A stretch of DNA of 64,000 nt. Source: Methylosinus sp. C49. GTDB taxonomy: Bacteria; Pseudomonadota; Alphaproteobacteria; Rhizobiales; Beijerinckiaceae. This document shows, in pieces, positions 16,051 to 25,872 of this stretch; positions within the stretch are counted from its first letter, which is position 1, and every line of letters starts with the position of its first letter. Below the pieces are notes generated by a model. That model was not told where the DNA came from. It worked only from the letters and a program-made list of their open reading frames with translations, and searched no databases. The DNA lies in contig NZ_AP022332.1 in assembly GCF_009936375.1 (NCBI RefSeq), forward strand, positions 1,979,501 through 2,043,500. The letters run 5' to 3'. The position numbers and the translations under genes are program-made.

Positions 16051-18336
16051 TCATCCCTTGGTCGTGAGCGGATGCTCGCGCACATCGGGGTCGAAGACGA
16101 GCGACACTTGGACGTCGCCGCTCGTGCGCAGCACATGCAGAGAGATGGCCGAGCGCGCATCCTGCTTCAGCGCCAGATCGACACGCGCCTCGCCGAGCGA
16201 GAGATTGCGTATGACGATCTCGCCCGCCGAGAGCGGCACGGAAGGATTCACCAGGCGGATTTGTCGCGCCTTATGGTCGAATTCGAGGCCGAGCATCGTC
16301 TGGACGAAGAGGAAAGGCGCGCTCGCGGCCCAGGCCTGCGGCGAGCAGGCGGCGGGATAGAGCGTCGGGCCGCGCCCGTGGCGTCGGCGAAAGCCGCAAT
16401 AGAGCTCTGGAATGCGGCGCGCCTCCATATAGCTGGCGGCGCGGATCAGCGAGTCGAAGACCGCCGTGACGCCCTCCTTGAAGCCATAGCGGCCGAGTCC
16501 ATGCGCGATCAGCGCATTGTCATGCGGCCATATGGAGCCATTGTGATAGGACATGGGATTGTAGCGGCTCTCGCCGCGCGCTACAGTGCGCAAGCCCCAG
16601 CCGGAAAAGAATCTGGCGTCGAGCAGCCCATCGGCGACGCGCTGCGCGCGATCAGGCTGCGCTATGCCTGCATAGAGCGCATGTCCCGCATTGCTGGTGC
16701 GCACCTTGCACTGCTTTTTCTCGCCGTCCAGCGCCAGCGCATAGCTGCCGATCTCCTCGCACCAGAAGGCCTCCTCGAAACGCACGCGCAGCGCTTCGGC
16801 GGCGCGCGCCAGCGCCTCGGCGCGCGCGGGCAGGCCGAGTTCGCGCGCGCAATGCGCGGCGAGGCGTCGCGCGGCGTAGACATAGGCTTGCGCCTCGACC
16901 AGCGCGATCGGCCCATCCGCGAGACGTCCGTCTGCATGGAAGACGGAATCATGCGAATCCTTCCAGCCCTGATTGCGCAGTCCCTGCTCGGTATGGCGCG
17001 CATATTCGACGAAGCCGTCGCCATCCGGATCTCCCGGCCCGTCGATCCAGGCGAGCGCGCGCTCGATCGCCGGCCACAGCTCGCGCACCAGCGCGTAATC
17101 CCCCGTGCGACGCGCGTAATAGCCGGCGAGAATGACGAAGAGCGGCGTCGAATCCACCGAGCCGTAATAGAGGCCGAAAGGCACCTCGCCGAGCGCCGCC
17201 ATCTCGCCGTCGCGCATCTCGTGCAGAATCTTGCCGGGCTCGCTATCGGCGCGCGCGTCGAAATCCTCCGCCTGATGCGCGGCGAGACGCTTCAGCACGC
17301 CCACGGCGATGCTGGGATCGAACCATAGCATCTGCAATGCGGTGATGATGCCGTCGCGTCCGAATGTGGTCGAATACCAGGGAATGCCGGCGTAAGGATA
17401 GCTGCCGTCCGCTGTCTTGGTGAGCAGCATACGCACATCCGCGGTCGAGCGCCAGAGAATCTGATTGAGTGTCGGATCGGATGTCTCCACATGCGCGCTC
17501 TGGCCGGCGGCGGCCTTCAATTCGCGATGCAGTCCGGTCAATCCGTTGAAGAAGGATTGCGTCGATTTCGGCAGACGTCCGCGGCTCGCCGCGGTGAGGA
17601 AGATGGTTTGCGCCTGGCGCGGCGCGAGGCGCAGCGAATAGGTGGCGACGCTGTCGACGAGCAGCGAAGGATCGGGCTCGAAGGAGAGCGCCGTCTCGCG
17701 CAGCACGCCGTCGAGCCCGCGATAATAGAGCGCGACGGCGCCGGCCGCCAGAAGCTGCGCCCAGGCGCGTCCGCGTTGTGCGCGCCTGACGCCGCGCACC
17801 TCGAAAATATCGGCGAAATCATTGCCGAAGCCGATCGACAGATTGAGGCGAACCGCCTCGGCGCTCTGATTGGAGACCTCGAGCCGCTCGCGTAGCGAGC
17901 CATCCTTGAGATAGAGCGTGCGCGAGACATAGACGGAGTCTTTCAGCAGCGCGATCTTCTCGTCGCGGAAGATGTCGGGATTGGTGAGATCGACATAAAA
18001 GCTCAGATTGTCGTCGCGTAGGGCGGAGTCGAGCAGCAAGGGCTGCGCGCCTTCGATCAAGAGCTCGAGATGCGAGAGATAGCGCGTGTCGTGATCGAAG
18101 AGGCCGTCCGGCCCGCCCGCCGTCGCGCCAATGTCGCCATGGCTGTCGAAGACGGCGAATGTGTCGTCGTGCTTGAGCGTGCGGCGCGGCCGCGAGGGCG
18201 GGCCGGTCGCGGGAATATAGAATTGCAGCTCATGCGCCTGCGGCGCATCGGCGCCGGCGTCCTGCGCGTGGCGCGCTGGCGCGCTCTCGCTAGCGCGGGG
18301 GATATGAGTCGTCCGGTTCGATTTGTTCCTCGACAT
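16051..18336 (-). CDS. amylo-alpha-1,6-glucosidase / glycogen debranching-type enzyme
   Basis: About 761 aa. The N-terminal beta-rich domain has the family signature (DDTFAVFDSHGDI, GLFDHDTRYLSHLEL) and is followed by an (alpha/alpha)6 glucosidase domain with GIPWYSTTFGRDGI, HEMRDGEMAA and YHNGSIWPHDNALI. Such proteins act on alpha-1,6 branches or related glucosides; exact specificity is unclear. The start is placed at 18336 (MSRNKSNRTTHIP) because the longer frame to 18537 runs inside the upstream glycosyltransferase and has shadow composition. The gene overlaps that glycosyltransferase by 47 nt, so they form one transcript probably devoted to an alpha-glucan or compatible-solute polymer. 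Confidence 0.88.
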   Translation of the reverse strand: MSRNKSNRTTHIPRASESAPARHAQDAGADAPQAHELQFYIPATGPPSRPRRTLKHDDTFAVFDSHGDIGATAGGPDGLFDHDTRYLSHLELLIEGAQPLLLDSALRDDNLSFYVDLTNPDIFRDEKIALLKDSVYVSRTLYLKDGSLRERLEVSNQSAEAVRLNLSIGFGNDFADIFEVRGVRRAQRGRAWAQLLAAGAVALYYRGLDGVLRETALSFEPDPSLLVDSVATYSLRLAPRQAQTIFLTAASRGRLPKSTQSFFNGLTGLHRELKAAAGQSAHVETSDPTLNQILWRSTADVRMLLTKTADGSYPYAGIPWYSTTFGRDGIITALQMLWFDPSIAVGVLKRLAAHQAEDFDARADSEPGKILHEMRDGEMAALGEVPFGLYYGSVDSTPLFVILAGYYARRTGDYALVRELWPAIERALAWIDGPGDPDGDGFVEYARHTEQGLRNQGWKDSHDSVFHADGRLADGPIALVEAQAYVYAARRLAAHCARELGLPARAEALARAAEALRVRFEEAFWCEEIGSYALALDGEKKQCKVRTSNAGHALYAGIAQPDRAQRVADGLLDARFFSGWGLRTVARGESRYNPMSYHNGSIWPHDNALIAHGLGRYGFKEGVTAVFDSLIRAASYMEARRIPELYCGFRRRHGRGPTLYPAACSPQAWAASAPFLFVQTMLGLEFDHKARQIRLVNPSVPLSAGEIVIRNLSLGEARVDLALKQDARSAISLHVLRTSGDVQVSLVFDPDVREHPLTTKG

Positions 18337-19477
18337 GCCTGCTGAAATAGGTCGGCGGCAGCACAATGGGATGCGCGCGCAGCTCGGCCGGGGCTGGCGC
18401 GCGCAGCAGGCGGCGATAGATGGCCACATATTCCGCCGCCATTCGCCCGGCGGAAAAGCGCTTCTCGAAGCGTCGCCGGATCTGCGCGCGGTCGAGCGCG
18501 AGCACGTGGCGAAGACGCGCGATCGCCTCCGCGACATTGTCCACCAGCGCGCCGGTGACGCCGTCCTCTATGATCTCTGGCGCCGAGCCGCGACGAAACG
18601 CCAAGACCGGCGCGCCGCAGGCCATCGCCTCGATCATGACGAGGCCGAAAGGCTCGGGCCATTCGATCGGAAACAGCAGCGCGCGCGCCTCACCGAGAAA
18701 TCGGCTCTTGCGGCGATCGTCGATCTCGCCGACGAACTCGATTCCCGGAAGCGACAGCAGCGGCTCGATGCGCTCGTGAAAATAGGCCTGGTCCGGCAGA
18801 TCGACCTTGGCCGCGATCTTGAGCGGCAGGCCGATGGCGCGCGCTATGGCGATCGCATGGTCGAGGCCTTTCTCCGGCGAGGTGCGGCCGAGAAAGACGA
18901 GATAATCGCCCGCAGGATGCAGCGTCGGCGTGAGCAGATCGAGCGGCAGGCCGTTCATCACCGTGCCGACGAAATTGGCGTGCGGAACCGCTTCGCGCTG
19001 CGAGTCGGAGATGGAGACGAGCGGCATTTCTGGAAAGCCGGCATAGAAGCGATCGAGATCGGGCAGATCCTGGCGTCCGTGCAGCGTCGTCAGCGTATGC
19101 GCCGCAATGTCGCGAAACAGAGGGAAATGCAGCTGATCGATATGAAAATGCAAAATGTCGAATCGCGAGGCCATGCGGCGCACGCGATCGAGCATCAGCA
19201 GATAGCTCGGCGTCGGATCGCTCGCGCGCATCTGGCGCAGCGGCAGGTCGCTGCAGGGGATGTGTCGCGCGGAAGTGACGGAGCCGCCGCTCGAAAAGAG
19301 CGTGACCTCATGGCCCTGCGCGACGAGCTCCTCGGTGAGAAAGGAGACGATGCGCTCCGTTCCGCCATAGAGACGCGGCGGCACGCTTTCGATCAATGGC
19401 GCGATCTGGGCGATTTTGAGAGGCGGCGGCCGCGTCCATTCGATCGGCGCGCGCCACTGCTGGTGCAATGTGCTCAT
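18290..19477 (-). CDS. GT4-family glycosyltransferase
   Basis: About 395 aa with the two-Rossmann GT-B fold of family 4. PPRLYGGTERIVSFL in the N-terminal domain, LGRTSPEKGLDHAI at the start of the second domain and the E-x7-E-type region PEPFGLVMIEAMACGAPVLA with FRRGSAPEIIEDG are characteristic. It is probably cytosolic, transferring a sugar from a nucleotide donor. The ATG at 19477 (MSTLHQQW) is preferred over a TTG four codons earlier. It overlaps the debranching-type glucosidase downstream, pointing to a shared glucan pathway. Donor and acceptor are unknown. Confidence 0.87.
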   Translation of the reverse strand: MSTLHQQWRAPIEWTRPPPLKIAQIAPLIESVPPRLYGGTERIVSFLTEELVAQGHEVTLFSSGGSVTSARHIPCSDLPLRQMRASDPTPSYLLMLDRVRRMASRFDILHFHIDQLHFPLFRDIAAHTLTTLHGRQDLPDLDRFYAGFPEMPLVSISDSQREAVPHANFVGTVMNGLPLDLLTPTLHPAGDYLVFLGRTSPEKGLDHAIAIARAIGLPLKIAAKVDLPDQAYFHERIEPLLSLPGIEFVGEIDDRRKSRFLGEARALLFPIEWPEPFGLVMIEAMACGAPVLAFRRGSAPEIIEDGVTGALVDNVAEAIARLRHVLALDRAQIRRRFEKRFSAGRMAAEYVAIYRRLLRAPAPAELRAHPIVLPPTYFSRHVEEQIEPDDSYPPR

Positions 19478-19547
19478 TAAGAGATTCAACGCTTCGCGCG
19501 CGTCTTGGTTCCTCGCAGCGTCACGCTCGCCGATTCCACGACGCGGC

Positions 19548-21140
19548 TCAGCGCCAGAATGTCTCGAGCTTTTTCAAGGATTTCTCGGTCTTCTTCCAGT
19601 CCGCGGCGGCGCCCCCTCGCGCATGCGCGCACCAGCCCACGGCGAAGGCGCTCACCGGCGCGAGATGCGCGTCGGATTCGCCGAGATCGCGCAGCAGCTC
19701 CGCCGCGACGGCGAGATCGTTGAAGGCGCCGAGCTCATCCTGCAGCGCGGCCGTGCGCCGCAGATAGCGGCGCGACCTCGCCTGCGGCTCGAAGAGAGAT
19801 TGGAAAAACTCCGCCGCATAGCGCGCCTTCTTGAAGGCGATGCGCGCATGGTGCCGTTGCTCTGGCGTCAGCGCGGCGAGGTCGCGGCTCTTCTTCAGCG
19901 CGCGGCGATGCAGCCGATCGAGCGAGCGTATGGCGAATTGCTTCGCCGAGCCGGGCTCGCTCGCGTCGAGCTTCGCGCGTCCGTCCTCGCCCGCTTGCGC
20001 GCGCCAATTTCGGGCGGCGAGAGCGGCGCGAAGATCGACGACGAATTGCGTCGTCTGCGGCGCGGCGACGAGCGTGGCGACAGCGGCGTGCGCTTCTATG
20101 CGTCGCCGTTCGACCGCATCGAGCAGCGCATAGAAGCTCGGCTCGCCATTGGCCTGGGCGAGCGGACCGGCGACCAGCATATCGAGAAGCACGTCGAGAT
20201 TGCGCGCCGCGCCGAGCGTCGCCGCTATCTCCTTCGCGCGCGCGGCGGCGGTTTCCAGCGCTTCGCTCGCGACGCCGCGGCGCAGCATGCCGACGCCGGC
20301 GCGCAGGCGCCGCAGCGAGACGCGCATCTGGTGAATGGCTTCCTCTGGCGCCTGATATTGCAGCGCCGGCCAATTGGCGACGAACTGATCGAGGCAGGCG
20401 GAGAGCGCCACGACGATCGCTTCGTCCAGAGAAGCATCCGCGGCGAGCGTCGGTCGGCGCGCCTTGACCGGGGCGAGGCCGGCGCCGGTCGTGCGCGCCA
20501 GCGCGAGCTCGGCCTCGCTCATCGGCAGAACGCGTGCGTTCATGCGCGGCGCGAGCTCCGCGGCGACGTTCCAGAATTCTTCCTCGGCGCCCTCGATGAG
20601 CTGCAGCTCGATCTCGTGGAAATTGGCGCGGCGCCCGCCGCATTCGACGAAGCCGTCGTCGAAGCAGACGGCGATACGCGTATGCGCGCGCTCGAGCAAG
20701 CGCTCGCGTCGTTCCGTTTCGGCGACGCTGCGCGCCTCCAGCGGCCGATCGGCGATGGAGCGGCGCAGCGGCTCGGAGAAGCCGAGCATCTTGCCGACCT
20801 CGAGCGTCGGCACGCGCAGCTCGATAGAGCCGCGCACGCCCGGCGCCGTAGGCCGCGACCAGCTCAGCTCGACGAAAGCGGCGCCGTGCATCTCATAGCC
20901 GCGCAGCTGAATATTCTGCTTGCGCAGATCATTGACGGCAGTGTCGAAAATGATCGAGCGAATGCGCCGCGTCGGTCGCGAGACCGAGCCGATGGTGAGG
21001 CTGTCGCTGCGGGCGGCGGCGGTCATGCCGGCGCGATCGGTTCCAAAACGAATGCGCGGACCTTCGCCGCTGCGCCGGCTGCGCAAGGCGCGCCGCGCCG
21101 CCTCCTGGGCGGCTGCGCTCGACGCGAGTTGGCGATCCAT
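19548..21140 (-). CDS. CYTH-CHAD domain protein
   Basis: About 530 aa. The N-terminal half resembles a CYTH (triphosphate tunnel) domain (RIRSIIFDTAVNDLRKQ, IELQLIEGAEEEFW), but the ExExK signature and several tunnel basic residues seem absent. The C-terminal half (about residues 225-510) is a CHAD domain, helical and rich in conserved histidine, arginine and lysine (IHQMRVSLRRLRAG, ARNLDVLLDML, HHARIAFKKARYAAEFF). CHAD domains bind polyphosphate. The protein is probably a polyphosphate-binding protein rather than an active triphosphatase. The ATG at 21140 (MDRQLASS) is preferred over the one nine codons earlier. No partner gene adjoins it. Confidence 0.85.
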   Translation of the reverse strand: MDRQLASSAAAQEAARRALRSRRSGEGPRIRFGTDRAGMTAAARSDSLTIGSVSRPTRRIRSIIFDTAVNDLRKQNIQLRGYEMHGAAFVELSWSRPTAPGVRGSIELRVPTLEVGKMLGFSEPLRRSIADRPLEARSVAETERRERLLERAHTRIAVCFDDGFVECGGRRANFHEIELQLIEGAEEEFWNVAAELAPRMNARVLPMSEAELALARTTGAGLAPVKARRPTLAADASLDEAIVVALSACLDQFVANWPALQYQAPEEAIHQMRVSLRRLRAGVGMLRRGVASEALETAAARAKEIAATLGAARNLDVLLDMLVAGPLAQANGEPSFYALLDAVERRRIEAHAAVATLVAAPQTTQFVVDLRAALAARNWRAQAGEDGRAKLDASEPGSAKQFAIRSLDRLHRRALKKSRDLAALTPEQRHHARIAFKKARYAAEFFQSLFEPQARSRRYLRRTAALQDELGAFNDLAVAAELLRDLGESDAHLAPVSAFAVGWCAHARGGAAADWKKTEKSLKKLETFWR

Positions 21141-21345
21141 ATGAAACCGTGCGGCTTTCGGGCTCAAGGTGGTCGAGTTTCGACCCTCTCGGCGAACCGG
21201 TCAAGGGGACGTGAGGATTAGATGTGGCGGGTCCGGCGCTTTCGCAATTCATGCTTAGCGCGGCAAAAGGGCCGCTCACCCATGCGACGGACTTAACCGG
21301 CGGCCCGAAAATCAGTATATGCCACGGGCGGAGAATAGAGGGCGC

Positions 21346-22194
21346 ATGGCGAATCTCGCGGATCTGTTTCGAGACGGCGCGGCGAATGCTTGGCTGTTCG
21401 CGCCGACGGCGGTCGCTCTCGGCGCGCTGCACGGCCTCGAGCCCGGCCATTCCAAGACGATGATGGCGGCCTTCATCGTCGCGGTGCGCGGCACGGTCGG
21501 TCAGGCGATTCTGCTCGGCCTCTCGGCAACGCTCTCGCATACGGCTATCGTATGGATCGTCGCGCTCACCGGGCTCTATCTCGGCGCGCATTGGAACGCA
21601 GAGGCCAATGAGCCCTATCTGCAGATCGCCTCCGGCGTGTTGATCCTCTGCGTCGCCGCTTGGATGACCTGGCTAATCTGGCGCGACCGTCCGCGCGCCC
21701 ATCGTCACGATGATGCGCATGATCATCATCATCCGCATGGGCATGATCACGACCATGCGCATCACCCACATGACCATGCCGCCGCGGACAGCGCTTCGCT
21801 GCTTCTCGACGAGGATACGATGGATGCGCATGAGCGCGCCCATGCGGAGGACATCAAGCGACGCTTCGCCTCCCGCCACGTGACGACAGGGCAGATCCTC
21901 GTGTTCGGCCTCACCGGCGGGCTCATCCCATGCCCGGCCTCGATCACCGTGCTCCTTCTCTGCCTTCAGCTCGGACAGATGGCGCTGGGCGCGGCTTTGG
22001 TGCTGTGCTTCAGCATCGGCCTCGCGCTCACAATGGTCGCGGTCGGCGTCGCCGCGGCGCTCGGCGTGCGTCACGCTTCGGACCGCTGGTCCGGCTTCGA
22101 GCAGATCGCCGCCAAGGCGCCCTATCTCTCGGGCGCGCTGATCTCCATCGTGGGGCTGTACACGCTCTATTCGGGCTTTGCGGCGCTGAGCTGA
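21346..22194 (+). CDS. rcnA: NicO/RcnA-type nickel-cobalt exporter with His-rich loop
   Basis: A 282-aa inner-membrane protein with about six helices. The conserved HGLEPGHSKTMM motif in helix 1-2 and GGLIPCPASITVLLLC in helix 4 identify the NicO/RcnA family. The cytoplasmic loop at about residues 117-150 is packed with histidine and aspartate, as in RcnA exporters that eject Ni and Co. The start at 21346 follows GGAGAATAGAGG; an ATG nine codons upstream is less likely. No RcnR regulator adjoins it. A second, differently organised family member lies at 35235. Confidence 0.87.
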   Translation: MANLADLFRDGAANAWLFAPTAVALGALHGLEPGHSKTMMAAFIVAVRGTVGQAILLGLSATLSHTAIVWIVALTGLYLGAHWNAEANEPYLQIASGVLILCVAAWMTWLIWRDRPRAHRHDDAHDHHHPHGHDHDHAHHPHDHAAADSASLLLDEDTMDAHERAHAEDIKRRFASRHVTTGQILVFGLTGGLIPCPASITVLLLCLQLGQMALGAALVLCFSIGLALTMVAVGVAAALGVRHASDRWSGFEQIAAKAPYLSGALISIVGLYTLYSGFAALS

Positions 22195-22198
22195 GCGC

Positions 22199-23065
22199 TC
22201 AGCCGCCGAAGGGGAATTTTTGCACGCCGGCGGTGATCGGCGCGTCGAGGAAGAAATCCAATATCGCCGGCTGGCTCGGATCGACCGCATAGGGCGAGAA
22301 ATCGGTCACGCCTTCTTCGGCGAGCACATTCACATCGATGAAGAAATTGCCGCTGCAGGCGGTCGCCGCACGCGTCAATATCGCATGGGCGGCGTCGGCG
22401 ACGATCTGCGGCTTGCGCGCGCGGCGCAGCACGGCGTCGCCGCCGAGCAGATTGCCGACGGCCGCGGTGGCGATCGCCGTCTCCGGCCATAATGAGTTCA
22501 CCGCGACCTTGCCCGAAAGCTCGCGCGCGAGACCGAGAGTGACGAGGCTCATGCCATATTTCGCCATTGTGTAAGCGAGATTGGGCGCGAACCAGCGCGG
22601 GCTCATATCGAGCGGCGGCGACAGGGTGAGAATATGCGGATTGTCGGATTTCTTCAGATAGGGCAGAGCGAGCTTGGCGCAGAGGAAGCTCCCGCGCGCA
22701 TTGATCTGATGCATCAGATCGAAGCGCTTCATCTCGATCGCCTCGACGCCGCGCAGATCGATCGCGCTCGCATTATTGACGAGAATATCGACGCCGCCGA
22801 AGATCGCCGCCGTCTTGTCGAAGGCCTCCTGCACCTGCGCGTCGAAGCGAATGTCGCAGGGCAGGGCGAGCGCCCGCCCGCCTGCTTTCTCGATCGCCGC
22901 GGCGGCGGTGTAGATAGTCCCCGGCAGCTTGGGATGCTCGGTGACGCTTTTGGCGACGATCGCCACATTGGCGCCGTCGCGTGCCGCGCGCTCCGCGATC
23001 GCGAGGCCGATGCCGCGGCTCGCGCCGGTGACGAGCAGAGTCTTGCCTGCGAGCGATTCCGCCAT
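22199..23065 (-). CDS. short-chain dehydrogenase/reductase
   Basis: A 288-aa SDR of the HSDL2-like class. The cofactor motif TGASRGIG (NADP-type with following Ala/Arg), NNASAI and the catalytic YTMAK tetrad segment are present, and LTLSPPLDMSPRWF supplies the serine. The substrate is unknown; relatives act on steroids, acyl chains or alcohols. It lies 10 nt downstream of the copper ATPase, so it is read from the same transcript, and it converges with the NicO exporter with 4 nt between the stops. Functional connection to copper is doubtful and could be mere proximity. Confidence 0.88.
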   Translation of the reverse strand: MAESLAGKTLLVTGASRGIGLAIAERAARDGANVAIVAKSVTEHPKLPGTIYTAAAAIEKAGGRALALPCDIRFDAQVQEAFDKTAAIFGGVDILVNNASAIDLRGVEAIEMKRFDLMHQINARGSFLCAKLALPYLKKSDNPHILTLSPPLDMSPRWFAPNLAYTMAKYGMSLVTLGLARELSGKVAVNSLWPETAIATAAVGNLLGGDAVLRRARKPQIVADAAHAILTRAATACSGNFFIDVNVLAEEGVTDFSPYAVDPSQPAILDFFLDAPITAGVQKFPFGG

Positions 23066-23075
23066 GGGCGCGCGC

Positions 23076-23282
23076 TCAGGCCGCGACCCGCGCCGGATAG
23101 CCGGCGTCGGTGATGATCTTGGCGAGGCCTTCCGGGTCCTTGGGAGAGGGCGACACCTCCACCTTGCCGGTGGCGAGGTCGATCTTCACCTGCGCCTGCG
23201 GCTCTGCCTTCTGCACCGCCTCGGTCACATGCTTCACGCATTTGCCGCAAGACATTTCCTGAACGTCGAATGTCGTCGTCAT
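23076..23282 (-). CDS. copZ: possible internally initiated CopZ-like copper chaperone
   Basis: The last 68 codons of copA read as a complete HMA chaperone ([15 protein letters not shown] onward). AGGAGG at 23291-23296 precedes the internal ATG (23280-23282) by 8 nt, a better site than many real gene starts here. Copper chaperone products encoded inside copA are known in Escherichia coli, there through a frameshift; here it would be in-frame initiation. Whether both products are made cannot be read from sequence. Confidence 0.45.
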   Translation of the reverse strand: MTTTFDVQEMSCGKCVKHVTEAVQKAEPQAQVKIDLATGKVEVSPSPKDPEGLAKIITDAGYPARVAA

Positions 23283-25847
23283 ATCGTTCTCCTCCTCTCG
23301 GGTTTCCTGCAAAGGCGAGGCTTCGTGCTCGCTCTCTTCCAATGCCTTCAGCGTTTCCGCTCTCGTCGCGCTCGTCCCCGCCGGCGGTTGGAAGCGCCGC
23401 AGCCGCAGCGCATTCGTCAGCACGAAGACGCTGGAAAACGCCATGGCGCCGGCGCCGAGCATGGGCGAGAGCAGCATTCCATTGACGGGGTAGAGCGCGC
23501 CTGCCGCGACGGGAATCAGAATCACATTATAGGCAAAGGCCCAGAAGAGATTCTGCGCGATATTGCGCATTGTCGCGCGCGAGAGCGCGAGCGCGGCCGG
23601 CACTTTCGACACATGGCCGGACATCAGCACGACATCGGCGGCCTCGATCGCAATGTCGGTTCCCGTGCCGATGGCGATTCCGACATCGGCGGCGGCCAGC
23701 GCCGGCGCGTCATTGACGCCATCGCCGACGAAGGCGATTCTTCGCCCGTCGCGCAGGCGCTGCAACGCAGCCACCTTGCCCTCCGGCAGCACGCCGGCGA
23801 TCACCTCGTCTATGCCCAGCTTCTCCGCAATGGCGCGCGCCGTGCGCTCGTCGTCGCCGGTGATCATCGCCGTGGCGACGCCTTGCGCATGCAGAGCGGC
23901 GACGGCGGCGACGCTCGTCTCCTCGAGCGCATCGGCGACGCAGAGAATGGCCGCGAGCTTTCCATCGATCGCGACATAGAGCGGCGTCTTGCCTTCCGCC
24001 GAGAGCCGCGCCGCAGTCGTGTCGAACGCTCGAATATCGAGGCCGAGCGCCGTCATGAATCGGGCGGCGCCGACGGCGATCTTGCGCCCCTCCGCGACCG
24101 CCTCGACGCCCATGCCGGGCGTCGCCGAAAAGTCTTGCGCCTCGACGATGGAAAGTCCGCGCGCTTTCGCGGCGGCGACGAGCGCGCCGGCGATCGGATG
24201 TTCCGAGCGCGCCTCGACGCTGGCGGCGAGCCGCAGCGCATCATCGGCGGAGACGTCGGGCGTGGCTTCGAGATCGGTGAGCTCGGGCTTGCCGCGCGTC
24301 AGCGTGCCGGTCTTGTCGAAGGCGATCAGCGTCACATCGCGCAGGCTCTGCAACGCCTCGCCCTTGCGGAACAAAATGCCGAGCTCGGCCGCGCGTCCGG
24401 TGCCGGTCATTATGGCGGCCGGCGTCGCCAGGCCCATGGCGCAGGGACACGCGATGATGAGCACGGCGACGGCGGCCACCAGAGCGTAAGAGACGTCGCG
24501 TTGCGGGCCGAAGGCGAGCCAGACGATGAAGGTGACGAGCGCGACGCCGAGCACGGCGGGCACGAAGACGCCGGTCACGCGATCGACCAGCGCCTGAATC
24601 GGCAGCTTGGCGCCTTGCGCCTGCTCCACCATGCGAATGACGCCGGCGAGCACAGTATCCGCGCCGACGCGCGTCGCGCGGAAGGTGAAGGCGCCGGTCG
24701 TGTTCACCGTGGCGCCGGTCACTTCCGAGCCTTTGCGCTTGCCGACGGGCGCTGGCTCGCCAGTAATCATCGATTCATCGACATGAGAGGCGCCGTCGAC
24801 GACGATTCCATCCGTCGCTATGCGCTCGCCCGGCCGCACGGCGACGAGATCGCCGACGACGACATCGTCGATCGGCAGCTCGATCCGCTCGGCGCCGCGT
24901 AGCACGCGCGCGGTCTTGGGCTGCAGCGCGGCGAGCGCGCGGATCGCTTCCGACGTGCGGCCCTTTGCGCGCGCCTCCAGCGTGCGGCCGAAGAGGATCA
25001 GCGTGATGATGACGACGGCGGATTCGTAATAGACATCGGCGGCGCCATGCGGCAGCAGGCTCGGCGCGAAAGTGGCGACGACCGAATAGAGATAGGCGCT
25101 CATCGTGCCGATGGCGACGAGCGAGTTCATGTCTGGATGGCCGCGCCAGAGCGAGGGAAAGCCCTTCTCATAGAAGGGCCTGCCCGGCCCGATGAGCACC
25201 AGAGTCGCGAGAATGAAGGAGAGATAGCGAATGGACTGATGACCGATGGCGGCCATGAGCCAATCGCCCAGTCCCGGAATCGTATGCGCGCCCATCTCGA
25301 GGAAGACGACCGGCGCGCTGAGCGCCGCGGCGACGATGAGGCGCTTGCGCAGCGACGCCGCCTCCTGCTCGCGCGCGGTCCTTTCGCGATCGGCGGCTTT
25401 CGCGCCGGTCTCGAGCTCGCGCGGCTCGTATCCGGCTTCCGCCACCGCGCGGCGCAGCGCCTTCGCCATGTCGCCGCCGCCGAGCGCGCGCACCCGCGCC
25501 CGCTCCGTCGCGAGATTGACCTCGGCGGCGATCACCCCCGGCGTGGCGCGCAGCGCTTTTTCGACATGGGCGACGCAGGAGGCGCAGGTCATGCCGCCGA
25601 CGCCGAATTCGATCGTCTCGATCGCCGGCTCATAGCCGGCCTCGTCCACGGCGCGGGCGAGCTGCGCGAGGTCCGCGCCCGGCGTGAGCGTGACGTCGGC
25701 GCGCTCTGTCGCGAGGTTGACGGACGCCGAGAGCACGCCCGGCGCGCCGCGCAGCGCTTTCTCGACATGGGAAACGCAAGAGGCGCAGGTCATTCCGCGC
25801 ACGCCGAAGGACATATGCAAATCTGCGCGAGTCGCGACGTCGGCCAT
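23076..25847 (-). CDS. copA: CopA copper-exporting P1B ATPase with CopZ-like C-terminal domain
   Basis: A 923-aa inner-membrane ATPase. Two N-terminal HMA domains (GMTCASC, cysteines 21/24 and 88/91) are followed by the transmembrane helices, the CPC metal site (467-469), DKTGT with phosphorylated Asp511 and the [10 protein letters not shown] hinge. It pumps Cu(I) out of the cytoplasm. Unusually, after the final helices and a linker, residues 856-923 form a third HMA domain with CGKC (867/870), in frame and without a stop. A strong ribosome-binding site lies just before Met856, so the tail may also be made alone as a copper chaperone. The start at 25847 follows AGAGGAG. Confidence 0.95.
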   Translation of the reverse strand: MADVATRADLHMSFGVRGMTCASCVSHVEKALRGAPGVLSASVNLATERADVTLTPGADLAQLARAVDEAGYEPAIETIEFGVGGMTCASCVAHVEKALRATPGVIAAEVNLATERARVRALGGGDMAKALRRAVAEAGYEPRELETGAKAADRERTAREQEAASLRKRLIVAAALSAPVVFLEMGAHTIPGLGDWLMAAIGHQSIRYLSFILATLVLIGPGRPFYEKGFPSLWRGHPDMNSLVAIGTMSAYLYSVVATFAPSLLPHGAADVYYESAVVIITLILFGRTLEARAKGRTSEAIRALAALQPKTARVLRGAERIELPIDDVVVGDLVAVRPGERIATDGIVVDGASHVDESMITGEPAPVGKRKGSEVTGATVNTTGAFTFRATRVGADTVLAGVIRMVEQAQGAKLPIQALVDRVTGVFVPAVLGVALVTFIVWLAFGPQRDVSYALVAAVAVLIIACPCAMGLATPAAIMTGTGRAAELGILFRKGEALQSLRDVTLIAFDKTGTLTRGKPELTDLEATPDVSADDALRLAASVEARSEHPIAGALVAAAKARGLSIVEAQDFSATPGMGVEAVAEGRKIAVGAARFMTALGLDIRAFDTTAARLSAEGKTPLYVAIDGKLAAILCVADALEETSVAAVAALHAQGVATAMITGDDERTARAIAEKLGIDEVIAGVLPEGKVAALQRLRDGRRIAFVGDGVNDAPALAAADVGIAIGTGTDIAIEAADVVLMSGHVSKVPAALALSRATMRNIAQNLFWAFAYNVILIPVAAGALYPVNGMLLSPMLGAGAMAFSSVFVLTNALRLRRFQPPAGTSATRAETLKALEESEHEASPLQETREEENDMTTTFDVQEMSCGKCVKHVTEAVQKAEPQAQVKIDLATGKVEVSPSPKDPEGLAKIITDAGYPARVAA

Positions 25848-25872
25848 CAGATTCGGCTCCTCTCGCCTCAGT

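Noticed and set aside
18337-18537. 67-codon N-terminal extension of the debranching-type glucosidase
   Set aside because: It runs entirely inside the glycosyltransferase gene and has the Arg/Cys-rich look of a shadow frame; family homology begins after 18336.
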